64,000 nt of DNA from Nocardiopsis sp. JB363 (GCF_900143625.1 NZ_FRFF01000045.1:58934-122933), one strand, 5' to 3'; numbered from the stretch's first letter, positions 1 through 9,196 are shown. The notes: generated from the sequence alone by a model not told the origin. Numbers and translations are program-made.

Positions 1-149
1 GGGACACGGTCCACCGGGGCGTGCTCCACGGTGACGTCGTAGGGGGCGAGGGTCTTCTTCAGCTGGGTGGTGAGCAGGACGCTGCTGCCCATGCCGGCGT
101 CACAGGCGACGACGACCTTCTTGACGGCGGAACCTTCGATGGTGGCCAT
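1..149 (-). CDS. PTS mannitol-type EIIB component (partial, C-terminus outside window)
   Basis: Only the first 49 codons are visible; the gene runs off the left edge. Residues 12-24 read VVVACDAGMGSSVLL-like, the phosphocysteine loop of mannitol-class EIIB domains, with Cys16 as the expected phosphorylated residue. EIIB passes phosphate from EIIA to the sugar carried by the membrane EIIC. It lies 62 bp downstream of the EIIC gene on the same strand, so the two halves of the permease are split here rather than fused as in E. coli MtlA. The ATG at 147-149 has a GGAGGG ribosome site just upstream. EIIA and EI, if present, must lie beyond the edge. Confidence 0.85.
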   Translation of the reverse strand, partial: MATIEGSAVKKVVVACDAGMGSSVLLTTQLKKTLAPYDVTVEHAPVDRV

Positions 150-211
150 GTGGCCCTCCTGTACTGAACCTGCGCTGGGGGTGGTCTCAGGCCTCGCTGG
201 GACCTGGGTGG

Positions 212-1291
212 CTACTTGGCCTCTGCGGCTGCTCGTTCGGCCTTGCGTTCGGCGCGTCCGAAGCCGAGGAGGGCGGAGGCGATGAGGAACGAGACGGCTG
301 TTCCGATGACGACACCGGCGAGGACCGCGATGTGGTCGCCGCGCGGGGTGACCGCCATGAGGGCGATGATGCTGCCGGGCGCCGGGGTGGCGACGAGACC
401 GGCGTCGAGGAGCATGAAGGTGGTGACGCCGGACATGCCGCCGCCGATCACGGCCAGGAGGAGCTTCGGCTGGGCGAGGACGTACGGGAAGTAGATCTCG
501 TGGATGCCGCCGAGGAAGTGGATGATGATCGCGCCCGGGGCGGTGGCGCGGCTGAGTTTGGGGCCGAAGAGCATGCAGGCCAGCAGGATGCCCAGGCCGG
601 GGCCGGGGCTGGTCTCGATGAGGAACTCGATCGCCTTGCCCTGCTCGGCCACCCGGGCCACGCCCAAGGGACCGAGGACGCCATGGTTGATGGCGTTGTT
701 CAGGAAGAGGATCTTGGCGGGTTCCACGATCAACGACACCAGCGGCAGCAGTGACATGTCGATGAGGAACTGGACCCCGGAGCCCAACCAGCCGGCGACG
801 GTGGTCACGATCGGGCCGATGGCGTACAGGCCCAGACCCGCCATGATGCCGCCGAGGATGCCGGCGCTGAAGTTGTTGACGAGCATCTCGAAGCCGGCCG
901 GGGTACGCGGCTGGACGAGGCGGTCGAACGCCTTCAACAGGTAGGCGGCGAGCGGACCGACCACCATGGCGCCGAGGAACATCGGGATGTCCGCGGAGAC
1001 GATCACGCCGATGGTGGCGATCGCGCCGACGACACCACCGCGCTTGTCGTAGACCAGGTGGCCACCGGTGTAGCCGATGAGCAGCGGCAGCAGGTAGGCG
1101 ATCATCGGGTCGACGAGCTGGGCCAGGTGTTCGTTGGGCCACCAGCCGTCGGGGATGAACAGCGCGGTGATCAGCCCCCAGGCGATGAAGGCGCCGATGT
1201 TGGGCATGACCATGCTCGCGAGGAAGCCGCCGAAGCGTTGGACTCCGGAGCGGACCGAGGAGAATCGGCTCTCGCTCTGCTGGGTGGACAT
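212..1291 (-). CDS. PTS mannitol-type EIIC permease
   Basis: A 359-residue membrane protein matching the C domain of mannitol permeases. It begins with a short cytoplasmic N-terminus ([20 protein letters not shown], about residues 17-36), has repeated hydrophobic segments to about residue 345, and carries the signature [15 protein letters not shown] near residue 263, the sugar-binding GIHE motif of this class. It would bring in a hexitol with phosphorylation by the split EIIB encoded next to it. The start has AGGAGG eight bases upstream. It follows the DeoR regulator by 60 bp and is probably cotranscribed. The substrate is not proven: the divergent sugar-phosphate kinase gene makes a ketose or another polyol possible. 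Confidence 0.88.
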   Translation of the reverse strand: MSTQQSESRFSSVRSGVQRFGGFLASMVMPNIGAFIAWGLITALFIPDGWWPNEHLAQLVDPMIAYLLPLLIGYTGGHLVYDKRGGVVGAIATIGVIVSADIPMFLGAMVVGPLAAYLLKAFDRLVQPRTPAGFEMLVNNFSAGILGGIMAGLGLYAIGPIVTTVAGWLGSGVQFLIDMSLLPLVSLIVEPAKILFLNNAINHGVLGPLGVARVAEQGKAIEFLIETSPGPGLGILLACMLFGPKLSRATAPGAIIIHFLGGIHEIYFPYVLAQPKLLLAVIGGGMSGVTTFMLLDAGLVATPAPGSIIALMAVTPRGDHIAVLAGVVIGTAVSFLIASALLGFGRAERKAERAAAEAK

Positions 1292-1351
1292 TGGGGGGTC
1301 CTCCTGGGAGGTACGGCGGAGTGTCCCGCCGAGGGAGTGGACGGTGTGGGG

Positions 1352-2113
1352 TCAGACCACTTGGACCGCCGGGCCCGCGGATTCGAGTTCGTCGGCCAGG
1401 CCGTCGGCGAGTCCGTTGTCGGTGACGATCAGATCGAGGTCCTCGACGTTGGCGAAACGGGCGAAGTGGTCATTGCCGACCTTGGTGTGGTCGGCGAGCA
1501 GGACTGCGCGTCGAGCGGAGGCGATCATGGCCCGCTTGACCTCGGCCTCGGCCGGGTCGGGGGTGGTGAGCCCGCGCTCGACGGATACTCCGTTGGAGGC
1601 CATGAAGGCGACGTCGACGTAGGACTCGGCGAGGGAGCGCAGTGCCCAGGCGTCGACGCTGGCCTGGGTCCGGTTTCGTAGCCGGCCGCCGAGCAGCATG
1701 AGGTTGATGTTGGGTCGGGTGGTGAGTGTGAGGGCGATGGAGAGGGAGTTGGTGACGACGATGAGTTCCCGGTCCGTGGGCAGCTGTTCGGCCATGCGGC
1801 CGGTGGTGGAGCCCGCGTCGAGGAGGACCGCGCCCTCCTCGGGGAGTTCGGCCAGCGCCGCCTTGGCGATCCGTTCCTTCTCCTCGGTCATGACGGAGTC
1901 GCGCACGTTGAGCGCGGGTTCGAAACCCAGTCGCTCGACGGGAATCGCGCCACCGTGGACCCTGCGCAGGACCCCGTGCCGTTCGAGGGCGGTGAGGTCG
2001 CGGCGGATGGTCTCGTAGGTGACGTCGAACTCCGAGGCGAGCCCCGTGACGTCGACCCGGCCGTCACGGCGGGCGCGTTCGAGGATCACCTTCTGGCGCT
2101 CTTCCGCGTACAT
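1352..2113 (-). CDS. DeoR-family sugar-phosphate-sensing repressor
   Basis: 253 residues. An N-terminal winged helix-turn-helix (about residues 18-50, with YETIRRDLTALERHG, the classic DeoR recognition helix) is followed by a DeoRC sensor domain (about 75-235) with DAGSTTGRMA, the phosphosugar-binding loop. Proteins of this family repress sugar PTS and kinase operons until a phosphorylated sugar binds. It is the first gene of the leftward operon with EIIC and EIIB and is divergent from the fruK-like gene, so it most likely controls both. Its start is preceded by AGGTGA at a six-base gap. Tandem GTTTCGGTG elements lie over its own promoter and are the likely binding site. Confidence 0.88.
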   Translation of the reverse strand: MYAEERQKVILERARRDGRVDVTGLASEFDVTYETIRRDLTALERHGVLRRVHGGAIPVERLGFEPALNVRDSVMTEEKERIAKAALAELPEEGAVLLDAGSTTGRMAEQLPTDRELIVVTNSLSIALTLTTRPNINLMLLGGRLRNRTQASVDAWALRSLAESYVDVAFMASNGVSVERGLTTPDPAEAEVKRAMIASARRAVLLADHTKVGNDHFARFANVEDLDLIVTDNGLADGLADELESAGPAVQVV

Positions 2114-2126
2114 GTGGGATCACCTG

Positions 2127-2148
2127 TGTTTCGGTGTGGTTTTCGGTG
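2127..2148. promoter_or_regulatory. Candidate DeoR operator (tandem CGAAA-type repeats)
   Basis: Two direct copies, GTTTCGGTG (2128-2136) and GTTTTCGGTG (2139-2148), are spaced about one helical turn apart between the leftward -10 and the deoR start. DeoR-family repressors often bind tandem CGAAA/TTTCG elements. The position over the transcription start would allow autorepression. Assignment is by pattern only. Confidence 0.5.
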
Positions 2149-2177
2149 AGTTTAATCGTGTTGCGTGGGACACACAA
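2149..2177 (-). promoter_or_regulatory. Promoter of the deoR-EIIC-EIIB operon
   Basis: On the minus strand a -35 TTGTGT (2172-2177), a 17-bp spacer and a -10 TAAACT (2149-2154) form a near-consensus vegetative promoter, placed about 35 bp before the deoR start and directly next to the candidate operator. Confidence 0.6.
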
Positions 2178-2316
2178 GGGGTATCCCCACCCAATATCCC
2201 AGCACCTCCGACCACCGCGCCAGCCTTGGAAGACTCCGACCCACCACGCCGGCGACCAGGACAGGAAACGGTAGGGCCATCCGACCCGTACACTTCCCAC
2301 CCCGCACGGCACACTG

Positions 2317-2344
2317 TTGACACACACAAGCAAACACACATAAT
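2317..2344 (+). promoter_or_regulatory. Promoter of fruK-ptsH
   Basis: A perfect -35 TTGACA (2317-2322), a 16-bp spacer and a -10 CATAAT (2339-2344) lie about 50 bp before the kinase start. The spacer and flanks are an A/C-rich repeat (ACACACAAGCAAACACAC), which could be an additional regulator site. This is the strongest vegetative promoter match seen in the window. Confidence 0.65.
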
Positions 2345-2397
2345 CAAAGACATCCACACACGCAGGCCGGGCGCCACACCCCTCGAAAAGAGCTCCC

Positions 2398-3339
2398 ATG
2401 ATCCTGACCCTCACCCCGAACCCGAGCGTCGACCACACCCTGGAGGTCGACGACCTCGTCCGAGGCGAGGTCCTGCGGATTCGCGCCACACGCGCCCAGG
2501 CCGGCGGTAAAGGCGTCAACGTCGCCAGTGCCCTGCTCAGAGCGGGTGTCGACACCCGCGCGATCCTTCCCGTCGGCGGGGGCGGCGGAGCCGAGCTCAC
2601 CACCCTCCTCGGTGACCTGCCCCGGGTCACCGTGCCCATCGGGGGCGAGACCCGCGGCAACGTCGCCGTCACCGAGCCCGACGGCACCACCACCAAGCTC
2701 AACGCCGCCGGCCCCACCCTCTCCCCCGCGGAGATCCAGGCCCTACTCCGGGCCCTGACGGACGAAATCGCCAAGGGACCCGACTGGGTGGTGGCCAGCG
2801 GTAGCCTGCCCGCCGGAGCCCCCGACGACCTCTACGTGCGCGTGGCCGAACTCGCCGCGGACCACGGAGTGCCGCTCGCGCTGGACGCCTCGGGCGCCCC
2901 GCTCAGATCCGCGGCGGAGGCGGGTTCGGTGGAACTGCTCAAGCCCAACCTCGAAGAACTGTCCGACCTGGTCGGCCGCGCGCCGACGACCGTCGGGGAG
3001 GTCACCGACGCCGCCCGTGAGGTCCTCGCCAAAGGGAACGGCGCGGCCCTGGTCACCCTCGGCGGGCACGGGGCCCTGTACGTGAGCGCCGAGGACGTGT
3101 TGTGGGCGCGGGGTCCCCGGGTACGCACCCGGAGTACCGTGGGCGCGGGTGACAGCGCGCTGGCCGGTTTCCTCGCCCACGAGGGCACCCCCGAGGAACG
3201 GCTGCGTCGGGCCGTCGCCTGGGGCACCGCCGCCGTGTCCCTGCCGGGGACCACCGTCCCCCGCCCCGAAGACGTGACCGACGACGGCGTCACATCGACG
3301 ACCGTCCCCGACCCCCTGTGGCGGATCGACGAGCTCTGA
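2398..3339 (+). CDS. fruK: 1-phosphofructokinase-type PfkB sugar-phosphate kinase
   Basis: A 313-residue ribokinase/PfkB-fold kinase. It opens with ILTLTPNPSVDHTLEV, carries the N-terminal signature GGKGVNVA (about 37-44) and the C-terminal signature TVGAGDSALAGF with catalytic base Asp252. FruK phosphorylates fructose-1-phosphate to fructose-1,6-bisphosphate; tagatose-6-phosphate kinases look alike and cannot be excluded. It is followed 67 bp later by HPr and is divergent from deoR and the mannitol-type permease. Pairing FruK with a mannitol-type rather than fructose-type EII is unusual and leaves the real substrate open. A near-consensus promoter lies upstream. Confidence 0.82.
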   Translation: MILTLTPNPSVDHTLEVDDLVRGEVLRIRATRAQAGGKGVNVASALLRAGVDTRAILPVGGGGGAELTTLLGDLPRVTVPIGGETRGNVAVTEPDGTTTKLNAAGPTLSPAEIQALLRALTDEIAKGPDWVVASGSLPAGAPDDLYVRVAELAADHGVPLALDASGAPLRSAAEAGSVELLKPNLEELSDLVGRAPTTVGEVTDAAREVLAKGNGAALVTLGGHGALYVSAEDVLWARGPRVRTRSTVGAGDSALAGFLAHEGTPEERLRRAVAWGTAAVSLPGTTVPRPEDVTDDGVTSTTVPDPLWRIDEL

Positions 3340-3406
3340 CCGCCCATCGCGGCGGCCCACGAACACCCGACCACCGGCCACGAACCACGAGACCCCGAGG
3401 AACGAC

Positions 3407-3676
3407 ATGCCCGAACGCACCGTAGCCATCGCCTCCCGGCTGGGCCTGCACGCCCGGCCCGCGGCCCTGTTCGTGCAGGCCGTCAACGAGACCGGCCTGC
3501 CCGTGATGATCTCCCGTGAGGGCCACAAGGAGGTGGACGCGCGCAGCGTCCTCGCCGTGATGGCCATGGGCGCCGCCCATGAGGAGACCGTCACCCTGAC
3601 CTGCGACGCCGAGGGCGCCGACGAGGCGCTGGACGGCCTCGTGGAGCTGCTCGGCAGGGAACTCGACCCGAAGTAG
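3407..3676 (+). CDS. ptsH: Phosphocarrier protein HPr
   Basis: 89 residues, the usual length. The phosphorylated histidine lies in SRLGLHARPAAL (His15) and the regulatory serine region in DARSVLAVMAMG (Ser47). HPr relays phosphate from enzyme I to sugar-specific EIIA domains in the cytoplasm. It follows fruK in the same direction with a GAGGAA ribosome site and is probably cotranscribed. A strong hairpin ends the unit just downstream. Whether HPr-Ser kinase regulation operates here cannot be judged from the window. Confidence 0.95.
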   Translation: MPERTVAIASRLGLHARPAALFVQAVNETGLPVMISREGHKEVDARSVLAVMAMGAAHEETVTLTCDAEGADEALDGLVELLGRELDPK

Positions 3677-3683
3677 GCGCGTG

Positions 3684-3709
3684 GGCCCCTCACCCGGCGG
3701 TGAGGGGCC
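3684..3709. terminator. Bidirectional terminator hairpin
   Basis: Perfect 11-bp inverted repeat GGCCCCTCACC / GGTGAGGGGCC with loop CGGC, between the convergent ptsH and acyl-CoA synthetase genes. There is no U-run, as is common for actinobacterial terminators. Confidence 0.7.
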
Positions 3710-3716
3710 GGCCGCG

Positions 3717-5414
3717 TCACCCGAGGAGGTGGATGGCCTCCTCGCGCATCTGCACCTTGCGGACCTTGCCGGTCACCGTCATCGGGAACTCCTCCACCAC
3801 GTGGACGTAGCGCGGGATCTTGTAGTGGGCGATGCGGCCCTCACAGAAGGTGCGCAGGGACTCGACGGTCAACGGGTCGACCCCCTCCCGCATCCGGACC
3901 CACACCATGAGTTCCTCGCCGTACCGCTCGTCCGGGACCCCGATGACCTGGGCGTCCAGCAGGTCGGGGTGCGTGTAGAGCAGTTCCTCGATCTCGCGCG
4001 GGTAGACGTTCTCCCCGCCGCGGATCACCATGTCCTTGATCCGGCCGGTGATGCTCACGTAACCGTCCTCGTCCATGACGGCGAGGTCGCCGGTGTGCAT
4101 CCAACGTCCCGTGTCGATGGCCTCGGCGGTCTTCTCCGGTTCGTTCCAGTACCCGAGCATCACCGAGTAGCCGCGGGTGCACAGTTCTCCCGATACGCCG
4201 CGCGCAACGGTGACCCCGGAACCCGGGTCGATCACCTTGACCTCCAGGTGCGGGCCGACGCGTCCCACCGTGGACACGCGACGCTCCAACGAGTCGTCCC
4301 GGCGGGTCTGGGTGCTCACCGGAGAGGTCTCGGTCATGCCGTAACAGATGGAGACCTCGGACATGCCCATCCGGTCGATGACCTGGCGCATGATCTCCGC
4401 CGGGCAGGGCGAACCGGCCATGATGCCGGTGCGCAGCGAGGACAGGTCGTAGTCGTCGAAGTCGGGCAGGGCGAGTTCGGCGATGAACATGGCGGGGACG
4501 CCGTACAGCGAGGTGCAGCGTTCGGCCTGGACCGCCTCCAGCGAGGCCGCCGGGTCGAATCCGGGTCCGGGGATGACCATGCAGGACCCGTGGCTGGTGG
4601 CCGCGAGATTCGCCATCACCATGCCGAAGCAGTGGTAGAACGGCACCGGAATCGCGATCCGATCCTGCTCGGTGTACCCCAGCAGCTCCCCCACCGAGAA
4701 TCCGTTGTTGAGGATGTTGTGGTGGGACAGGGTCGCGCCCTTGGGGAACCCGGTGGTGCCGGACGTGTACTGGATGTTGACCGGGTCGTCCGGGGACAGG
4801 GTCGCCGCCACCTCGGCCAGCCGCGACCGGTCACCGCGCCCGCCCGCTTCGAGCAGGGAGTCCCATGCGGACCCGCCGAAGAGCACGACCTCGCGCAGGT
4901 CCGGGCACTTGCCGCGCACCTCCTCGATCATGCCCGCGTAGTCGGAGGTCTTGAAGGAGGGAGCGGCGACCAGGACGGAGATCCCCGACTGCTGGAGGAC
5001 GTACTCCAGTTCGTGGGTGCGGTAGGCGGGGTTGATGTTGACCAGTACCGAGCCGATGCGCGCCGTGGCGTACTGGACGAGGACCCACTCCGCGCGGTTC
5101 GGGGACCAGATCCCCACGCGGTCGCCCTTGGTCACCCCGAGGTCGAGCAGTCCGAGGGCGACGCGGTCGACCTCGGCGTCGAACTCCCGATAGGTGAGCC
5201 GGAGCCCTGCGGGCCGGTCGATCAGCGCGTCCTGGTCGGGGTGTGCGGCGACGGTACGCGCCAGGTTCACGCCGATCGTGTCGCCGAGCAAGGGTGTGGT
5301 CGACGTTCCGGAGGCGTAACTGGGAAGAGGGTCGGTCGTGCTCAAGTCCGGGCTCCTAGCCGTGCGAGACGGGGGCGCCATGGCCAGGGGACTCGTCGTC
5401 ACCTTTATGGCCAT
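3717..5414 (-). CDS. Fatty-acyl-CoA synthetase (AMP-binding family)
   Basis: About 565 residues from the ATG at 5412-5414 (MAIKVTTS...). The open frame extends further upstream, but that part is low-complexity and not family-like; ATGs at 5381 or later remain possible. Motifs in order: the AMP-loop [18 protein letters not shown] (about 205-222), [10 protein letters not shown] near 345, [18 protein letters not shown] with the hinge [17 protein letters not shown] (about 440-475), and the C-terminal catalytic lysine in TGKVRKVQM. It activates a fatty or aromatic acid to the acyl-AMP and then the CoA thioester. It is convergent with ptsH; the next gene upstream is an SDR ending about 105 bp away beyond a hairpin, so it is probably a separate unit. 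Confidence 0.88.
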   Translation of the reverse strand: MAIKVTTSPLAMAPPSRTARSPDLSTTDPLPSYASGTSTTPLLGDTIGVNLARTVAAHPDQDALIDRPAGLRLTYREFDAEVDRVALGLLDLGVTKGDRVGIWSPNRAEWVLVQYATARIGSVLVNINPAYRTHELEYVLQQSGISVLVAAPSFKTSDYAGMIEEVRGKCPDLREVVLFGGSAWDSLLEAGGRGDRSRLAEVAATLSPDDPVNIQYTSGTTGFPKGATLSHHNILNNGFSVGELLGYTEQDRIAIPVPFYHCFGMVMANLAATSHGSCMVIPGPGFDPAASLEAVQAERCTSLYGVPAMFIAELALPDFDDYDLSSLRTGIMAGSPCPAEIMRQVIDRMGMSEVSICYGMTETSPVSTQTRRDDSLERRVSTVGRVGPHLEVKVIDPGSGVTVARGVSGELCTRGYSVMLGYWNEPEKTAEAIDTGRWMHTGDLAVMDEDGYVSITGRIKDMVIRGGENVYPREIEELLYTHPDLLDAQVIGVPDERYGEELMVWVRMREGVDPLTVESLRTFCEGRIAHYKIPRYVHVVEEFPMTVTGKVRKVQMREEAIHLLG

Positions 5415-5463
5415 GTGTGCCGAATCACACGTATCACGAGGGTCGGGTACCTGTGAAGCACGT

Positions 5464-5502
5464 CGAGGGCCTTCCCGCCGGACGCCGTCGGGAAGGCCCT
5501 CG
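5464..5502 (-). terminator. Terminator hairpin after the SDR gene
   Basis: Perfect 14-bp inverted repeat CGAGGGCCTTCCCG / CGGGAAGGCCCTCG with an 11-nt loop, 16 bp past the SDR stop codon and upstream of the acyl-CoA synthetase start. No U-run follows. Confidence 0.65.
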
Positions 5503-5518
5503 TCACCGGGGCGCCGGG

Positions 5519-6274
5519 CTACTCCTTGACGCGGTGGACCTTGTGCTGCGCGGCCTGGGCGCGGGGGCGGACCACCAGCAGGTCGATGTTGACGTGCGAG
5601 GGGCGGGTGACCGCCCACACGATGGTGTCGGCGACGTCCTCCGCGGACAGCGGGTCGGGGACGCCCTCGTAGACGGCCTCGGCGCTCTCCTTGTCGCCGC
5701 GCAGGCGGTTGAGCGAGAACTCCTCGGTCTTGACCATGCCGGGGGCCACTTCCAGCACTCGGACCGGTTCCCCGACCAGTTCCAGGCGCAGAGTGGCGGC
5801 CAGCGTGTGGGCGCCGTGCTTGGCCGCCACGTAACCGCCGCCGCCCTCGTAGACGACGTGCCCGGCCACCGAGGAGACCAGGAGGACGGTACCGTCCCCG
5901 CTCGCGATGAGCTTGGGCAGCAGGGCCTGGGTCATGTTGAGCACGCCCAGGACGTTGACCTCGTACATCCGCCGCCAGTCGGCGGGGTCGCCGGTGGCCA
6001 CCGTCTCCGTGCCGATCGCGCCGCCCGCGTTGTTGACGAGCACGTCGCAGGAGCCCAGAGCCTCGGCGAAGGCGTCGACGGCGGCCCGGTCGGTGACGTC
6101 GAGGACCTGTGTCCGCGCGACCTGACCGGCCTCGGTGATCTCTTCGGCCAGGGCCTCGATCCGGTCGGCGCGGCGGGCGACCAGGACCACCTCGTAGCCC
6201 TCGGCGGCGAGTCCGCGCGCGGTGGCCGCGCCGATCCCGCTACTGGCTCCGGTGACGACCGCGGTCGCTGTCAT
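5519..6274 (-). CDS. Short-chain dehydrogenase/reductase (SDR)
   Basis: 251 residues. The start ATG at 6272-6274 is chosen because GGGGAGG lies six bases upstream and the protein then opens directly with the Rossmann strand [15 protein letters not shown]. The glycine-rich cofactor loop TGASSGIG, the LVNNAGG motif (about 84-90) and the catalytic YxxxK, here YVAAKHG (about 152), are all present, which is a classical SDR. An Arg-rich stretch (VARRADR) after the second strand suggests NADP preference. The substrate cannot be inferred. It is divergent from the Rph-like gene across a 315-bp regulatory region and ends in a strong hairpin. Confidence 0.87.
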   Translation of the reverse strand: MTATAVVTGASSGIGAATARGLAAEGYEVVLVARRADRIEALAEEITEAGQVARTQVLDVTDRAAVDAFAEALGSCDVLVNNAGGAIGTETVATGDPADWRRMYEVNVLGVLNMTQALLPKLIASGDGTVLLVSSVAGHVVYEGGGGYVAAKHGAHTLAATLRLELVGEPVRVLEVAPGMVKTEEFSLNRLRGDKESAEAVYEGVPDPLSAEDVADTIVWAVTRPSHVNIDLLVVRPRAQAAQHKVHRVKE

Positions 6275-6381
6275 GTTGTTCCTCCCCAGGACTGACGTTG
6301 TCGCGCCGAGCGTATCCGGGCGGGTGGGCCGAGATCCGGACGGGCCCCGGCCGGCCTCGGGTGCCACGGGAAATCCCTCCT

Positions 6382-6404
6382 TAGGGAACGTTGTGTTTTC
6401 TATC
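6382..6404. promoter_or_regulatory. Operator-like site 1 upstream of the Rph-like gene
   Basis: TAGGGAACGTTGTGTTTTCT with following ATC is a degenerate copy of site 2 (same TAGGGAACGT left half and the TCTATC end), starting 41 bp (about four helical turns) before it. It overlaps the proposed -35 (6391-6396). A TetR-type repressor, perhaps that encoded at 9197, is a candidate ligand. Confidence 0.45.
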
Positions 6405-6419
6405 TCCCCGGGTTAGCCT
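6391..6419 (+). promoter_or_regulatory. Candidate promoter of the Rph-like gene
   Basis: -35 TTGTGT (6391-6396), a 17-bp spacer and -10 TAGCCT (6414-6419). It is bracketed by the two operator-like sites: site 1 covers the -35 and site 2 covers the expected start point. Confidence 0.45.
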
Positions 6420-6422
6420 TTT

Positions 6423-6445
6423 TAGGGAACGTAACGTTCTCTATC
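6423..6445. promoter_or_regulatory. Operator-like site 2 (near-perfect palindrome)
   Basis: The core AGGGAACGTAACGTTCTCT is a 19-bp palindrome with 16 of 18 paired positions matching around a central base. It sits just after the proposed -10, where a repressor would block initiation. Pattern-based assignment. Confidence 0.5.
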
Positions 6446-6589
6446 GGATCGAGGGGAGGATCGGCATGTCGATGCGGGCGGCGACGCCGACCGCGCGGAA
6501 GACCACTGCCGCCCCCGCGCCTTGTGCGGACCGATCGGCCACACCGGCCCGCTCGAACCACCCGATCACCTGACCACCGGAGAGCGCGC

Positions 6590-9187
6590 ATGAACCCCAC
6601 AGCGACCACTCGCACCCGTTCCGTCGCTCCGTTGGACGTCTTCGGGGCCGCGGACCTGGAGACCGTGGGCGGCAAGGCCGCCAACCTGGGTGAGCTGATC
6701 CGGGCCGGTCTGCCGGTGCCACGGGGATTCGTGGTCACCACCCGCGCCTACACCACCGTCACGGAAGGCGCCGGAGCGTCCATGTCGCTCATCGGGCCTG
6801 GTGAGGAAGGCGATGGACCGGCGCCCGCCGACCTGCGCTCCGCGCTGGCGCGAGCCGAGATCCCCGAACACCTGCGCGAGGCGATCTCCGTCGCCTACCG
6901 AGGGCTGGGTGAGGACGTCCCGGTGGCGGTGCGTTCCAGCGCCACCGCCGAGGACCTGCCCGGGTCGGCCTTCGCCGGACAACAGGACACCTACCTCAAC
7001 GTGGTGGGCACCGAAGCGGTGCTCGAATCGGTCCGCCGCTGCTGGGCCTCACTGTGGACCGACCGGGCGGTGGCCTACCGCCGCGAGCGCGCGATCGACC
7101 AGGACCGGATGCGGATCGCGGTGGTCGTGCAGGAGATGGTCGACTCCGAGGTCGCCGGGGTGATGTTCACCGCCGACCCGGTGAGTGGGAACCGCGACCG
7201 GATCGTCGTGGACGCCGGGGCGGGGCTGGGTGAGGCCGTGGTCTCCGGGCTGGTCACCCCCGACCACTACCTGCTGGACCGGGTCGGGGAACTACTGGAG
7301 TGGACCCCGGGGCGCGGGGAGAGGGTGATCCGTTCGGTGGCCGGCGGTGGGGTCCACCACGAGGAGATCGGTACCGCCACCGAGGCGACCGATCCGGTGT
7401 CGGACCAGGCACTGCTGACCCGGGAGCAGCTGAGGATCCTGGCGGCGCACGCGCGCACCATCACGGAGCACTTCGGTTCTCCCCAGGACATCGAGTGGGC
7501 GCTCTCGGACGGACGTTTCCGAATCGTGCAGGCCCGACCGATGACGGCACTGCCACCTCCCTCGGTCCCGCTCAACCGGCGCCAACGACTCCAAGCAGCG
7601 ATTCTCACCGAGTACCTGCCGGTGCGGCCCTACCCGATGGACGTGAGCACCTTCCTGGGCCGGGGCCCCGCGGAGATGATGCGCGAGATCGCCGAGTACT
7701 ACGGGATGGAGGGCACCTTCCAGGACTACCTGAGGGAGGAGGACGGGGTGGTGGTCCAACTGGTGCCACCGAACCCGCACCCGTCCCCACGGGCCCTGTC
7801 CACCCCGGTGAGGCTGGCCCGCAAAGCCCGCGAGTTCCGACCCGTGGACTGGGCCGAGGACCCGAGGCAGAAGGCGTTCCTCTCCGAGGCCGACGCGTTG
7901 GACGCCCTGGACCTGTCCGCCCTGCCCTGGGTCCAGCTGGTCGAGGTGCCCGAGCGGGCGCTGAGGCTGATGGCCCCCTGCCGTGACCTGAGGATCGACT
8001 ACCTGCCCGGCGCCGGCCTGGCCCTCCTCCGGGCGGCGCTGGCCACCGGGTTCCTGGGCCGTCGGAACCTGCTCGCCGACCTGCTGGGCGGGGCCCGCAC
8101 CCGGACCGAGGACTCGAACAGGGCGCTGCGGGCACTGGCCGACCGGGTCCACGCCGCGCCAGAACTGCGCCGATTGTTCACCGAGCGGGAACCGGCCGGG
8201 ATCCTGGTCGCGCTGACGGAGGAGACAGGCGCGGGTTCCGAGGGACCTGGGATCTCCGCGTCCGAGATCTCGGAGTTCCGTACTGAACTCGATTCCTTCC
8301 TGCGCGAGTACGGACGGCGGGAGACCACCTCGCCGCTGCTGGTCAGCCCACCGACCCTGGCGGAGTCCCCCGAGGTCGTCCTGGGCCTGGTGCGTTCCCT
8401 GATCGACCGGGCCGAGGAGCCGGGGACCATGGCGGCGGACACCGCGGAACCGGAAGACAGCGCGTCCCGATCCGCGCGGGCGCTGGACCGGCTGCTCGAA
8501 CACCCCTTGCTGCGCGGGCATCGCGCCCGGGCCCGGGTCGGGCGATGGTTGCGGACCGCACAGGAGGGGGTGGCCTTCCGTGAGGACACCCACTTCTACT
8601 TCACGGCCATGTTGCCGGCCCTGCGCCGTTCCCTGTTGGAGATCGGTGAGCGCCTGCGCCGGGCCGGGGTGGTGGAGGAGGCCTTCGACGTCTTCCACCT
8701 GCGTTTGGCGGAGGTACTGGAGGTCGAGGACGTCGAAGCGCTCCCCTCGCACCAGGCCGAACGCTTGCGCGCACTGGTGCGGGCACGCGCGGCCAAGCGG
8801 GCGGAGATGTCCGGGGTGCCGATGATCGACCCGGCGCGGGTCTTCCCCCATCAGAAGCCGGTGGACGCCCTGGTCATAGGCTCCCCGGCCGGCGCGGGAA
8901 CGGTCACCGGGCCGGTCCGGGTCATCCGTGGAGCCGCGGACTTCGACCGGCTCCGGGACGGCGACGTGCTGGTGTGCCCCTACACCAATCCGACGTGGAC
9001 CCCACTGTTCCGACGGGCGGCGGCCGTGGTGGTGGACTCGGGGGCGGTCGGCTCACACGCGGCGATCGTGGCCCGTGAGTACGGGATCCCCGCGGTGATG
9101 GGCACCGGTACCGGGACCTCCGTGCTCACCGACGGGCGGTCGGTGACCGTCGACGGGGCACGCGGCCTGGTCACGGCCGCTTCGTAG
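6590..9187 (+). CDS. PEP-synthase-like dikinase with rifampin phosphotransferase domain layout
   Basis: 865 residues from the ATG at 6590 (GGAGAG upstream); the open frame starts earlier, but the extra 22 residues are not family-like. The N-terminal ATP-grasp domain (about 20-330) shows LETVGGKAANLGEL, RSSATAEDLPGSAFAGQQDT and FTADPVSGNRDRIVVDAG. A middle domain (about 345-750) follows, then a C-terminal swivelling phosphohistidine domain with GSHAAIVAREYGIPAV, catalytic His823. There is no PEP/pyruvate TIM barrel, unlike PpsA or PPDK. This three-domain plan, length and histidine position match rifampin phosphotransferases, which add the ATP beta-phosphate to rifamycins. The middle domain may bind another substrate. 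TetR and MFS neighbours fit a detoxification role; rifamycin resistance itself is inference. Confidence 0.72.
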   Translation: MNPTATTRTRSVAPLDVFGAADLETVGGKAANLGELIRAGLPVPRGFVVTTRAYTTVTEGAGASMSLIGPGEEGDGPAPADLRSALARAEIPEHLREAISVAYRGLGEDVPVAVRSSATAEDLPGSAFAGQQDTYLNVVGTEAVLESVRRCWASLWTDRAVAYRRERAIDQDRMRIAVVVQEMVDSEVAGVMFTADPVSGNRDRIVVDAGAGLGEAVVSGLVTPDHYLLDRVGELLEWTPGRGERVIRSVAGGGVHHEEIGTATEATDPVSDQALLTREQLRILAAHARTITEHFGSPQDIEWALSDGRFRIVQARPMTALPPPSVPLNRRQRLQAAILTEYLPVRPYPMDVSTFLGRGPAEMMREIAEYYGMEGTFQDYLREEDGVVVQLVPPNPHPSPRALSTPVRLARKAREFRPVDWAEDPRQKAFLSEADALDALDLSALPWVQLVEVPERALRLMAPCRDLRIDYLPGAGLALLRAALATGFLGRRNLLADLLGGARTRTEDSNRALRALADRVHAAPELRRLFTEREPAGILVALTEETGAGSEGPGISASEISEFRTELDSFLREYGRRETTSPLLVSPPTLAESPEVVLGLVRSLIDRAEEPGTMAADTAEPEDSASRSARALDRLLEHPLLRGHRARARVGRWLRTAQEGVAFREDTHFYFTAMLPALRRSLLEIGERLRRAGVVEEAFDVFHLRLAEVLEVEDVEALPSHQAERLRALVRARAAKRAEMSGVPMIDPARVFPHQKPVDALVIGSPAGAGTVTGPVRVIRGAADFDRLRDGDVLVCPYTNPTWTPLFRRAAAVVVDSGAVGSHAAIVAREYGIPAVMGTGTGTSVLTDGRSVTVDGARGLVTAAS

Positions 9188-9196
9188 GATGCGGTC

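Noticed and set aside
3681..5456. 591-residue plus-strand frame opposite the acyl-CoA synthetase
   Set aside because: His/Gly/Asp-rich antisense shadow with no conserved motifs; the minus strand carries the clear AMP-binding enzyme.
6524..6589. Upstream start for the Rph-like protein
   Set aside because: Adds 22 basic residues not found in the family; the ATG at 6590 has a ribosome site and fits the usual length.
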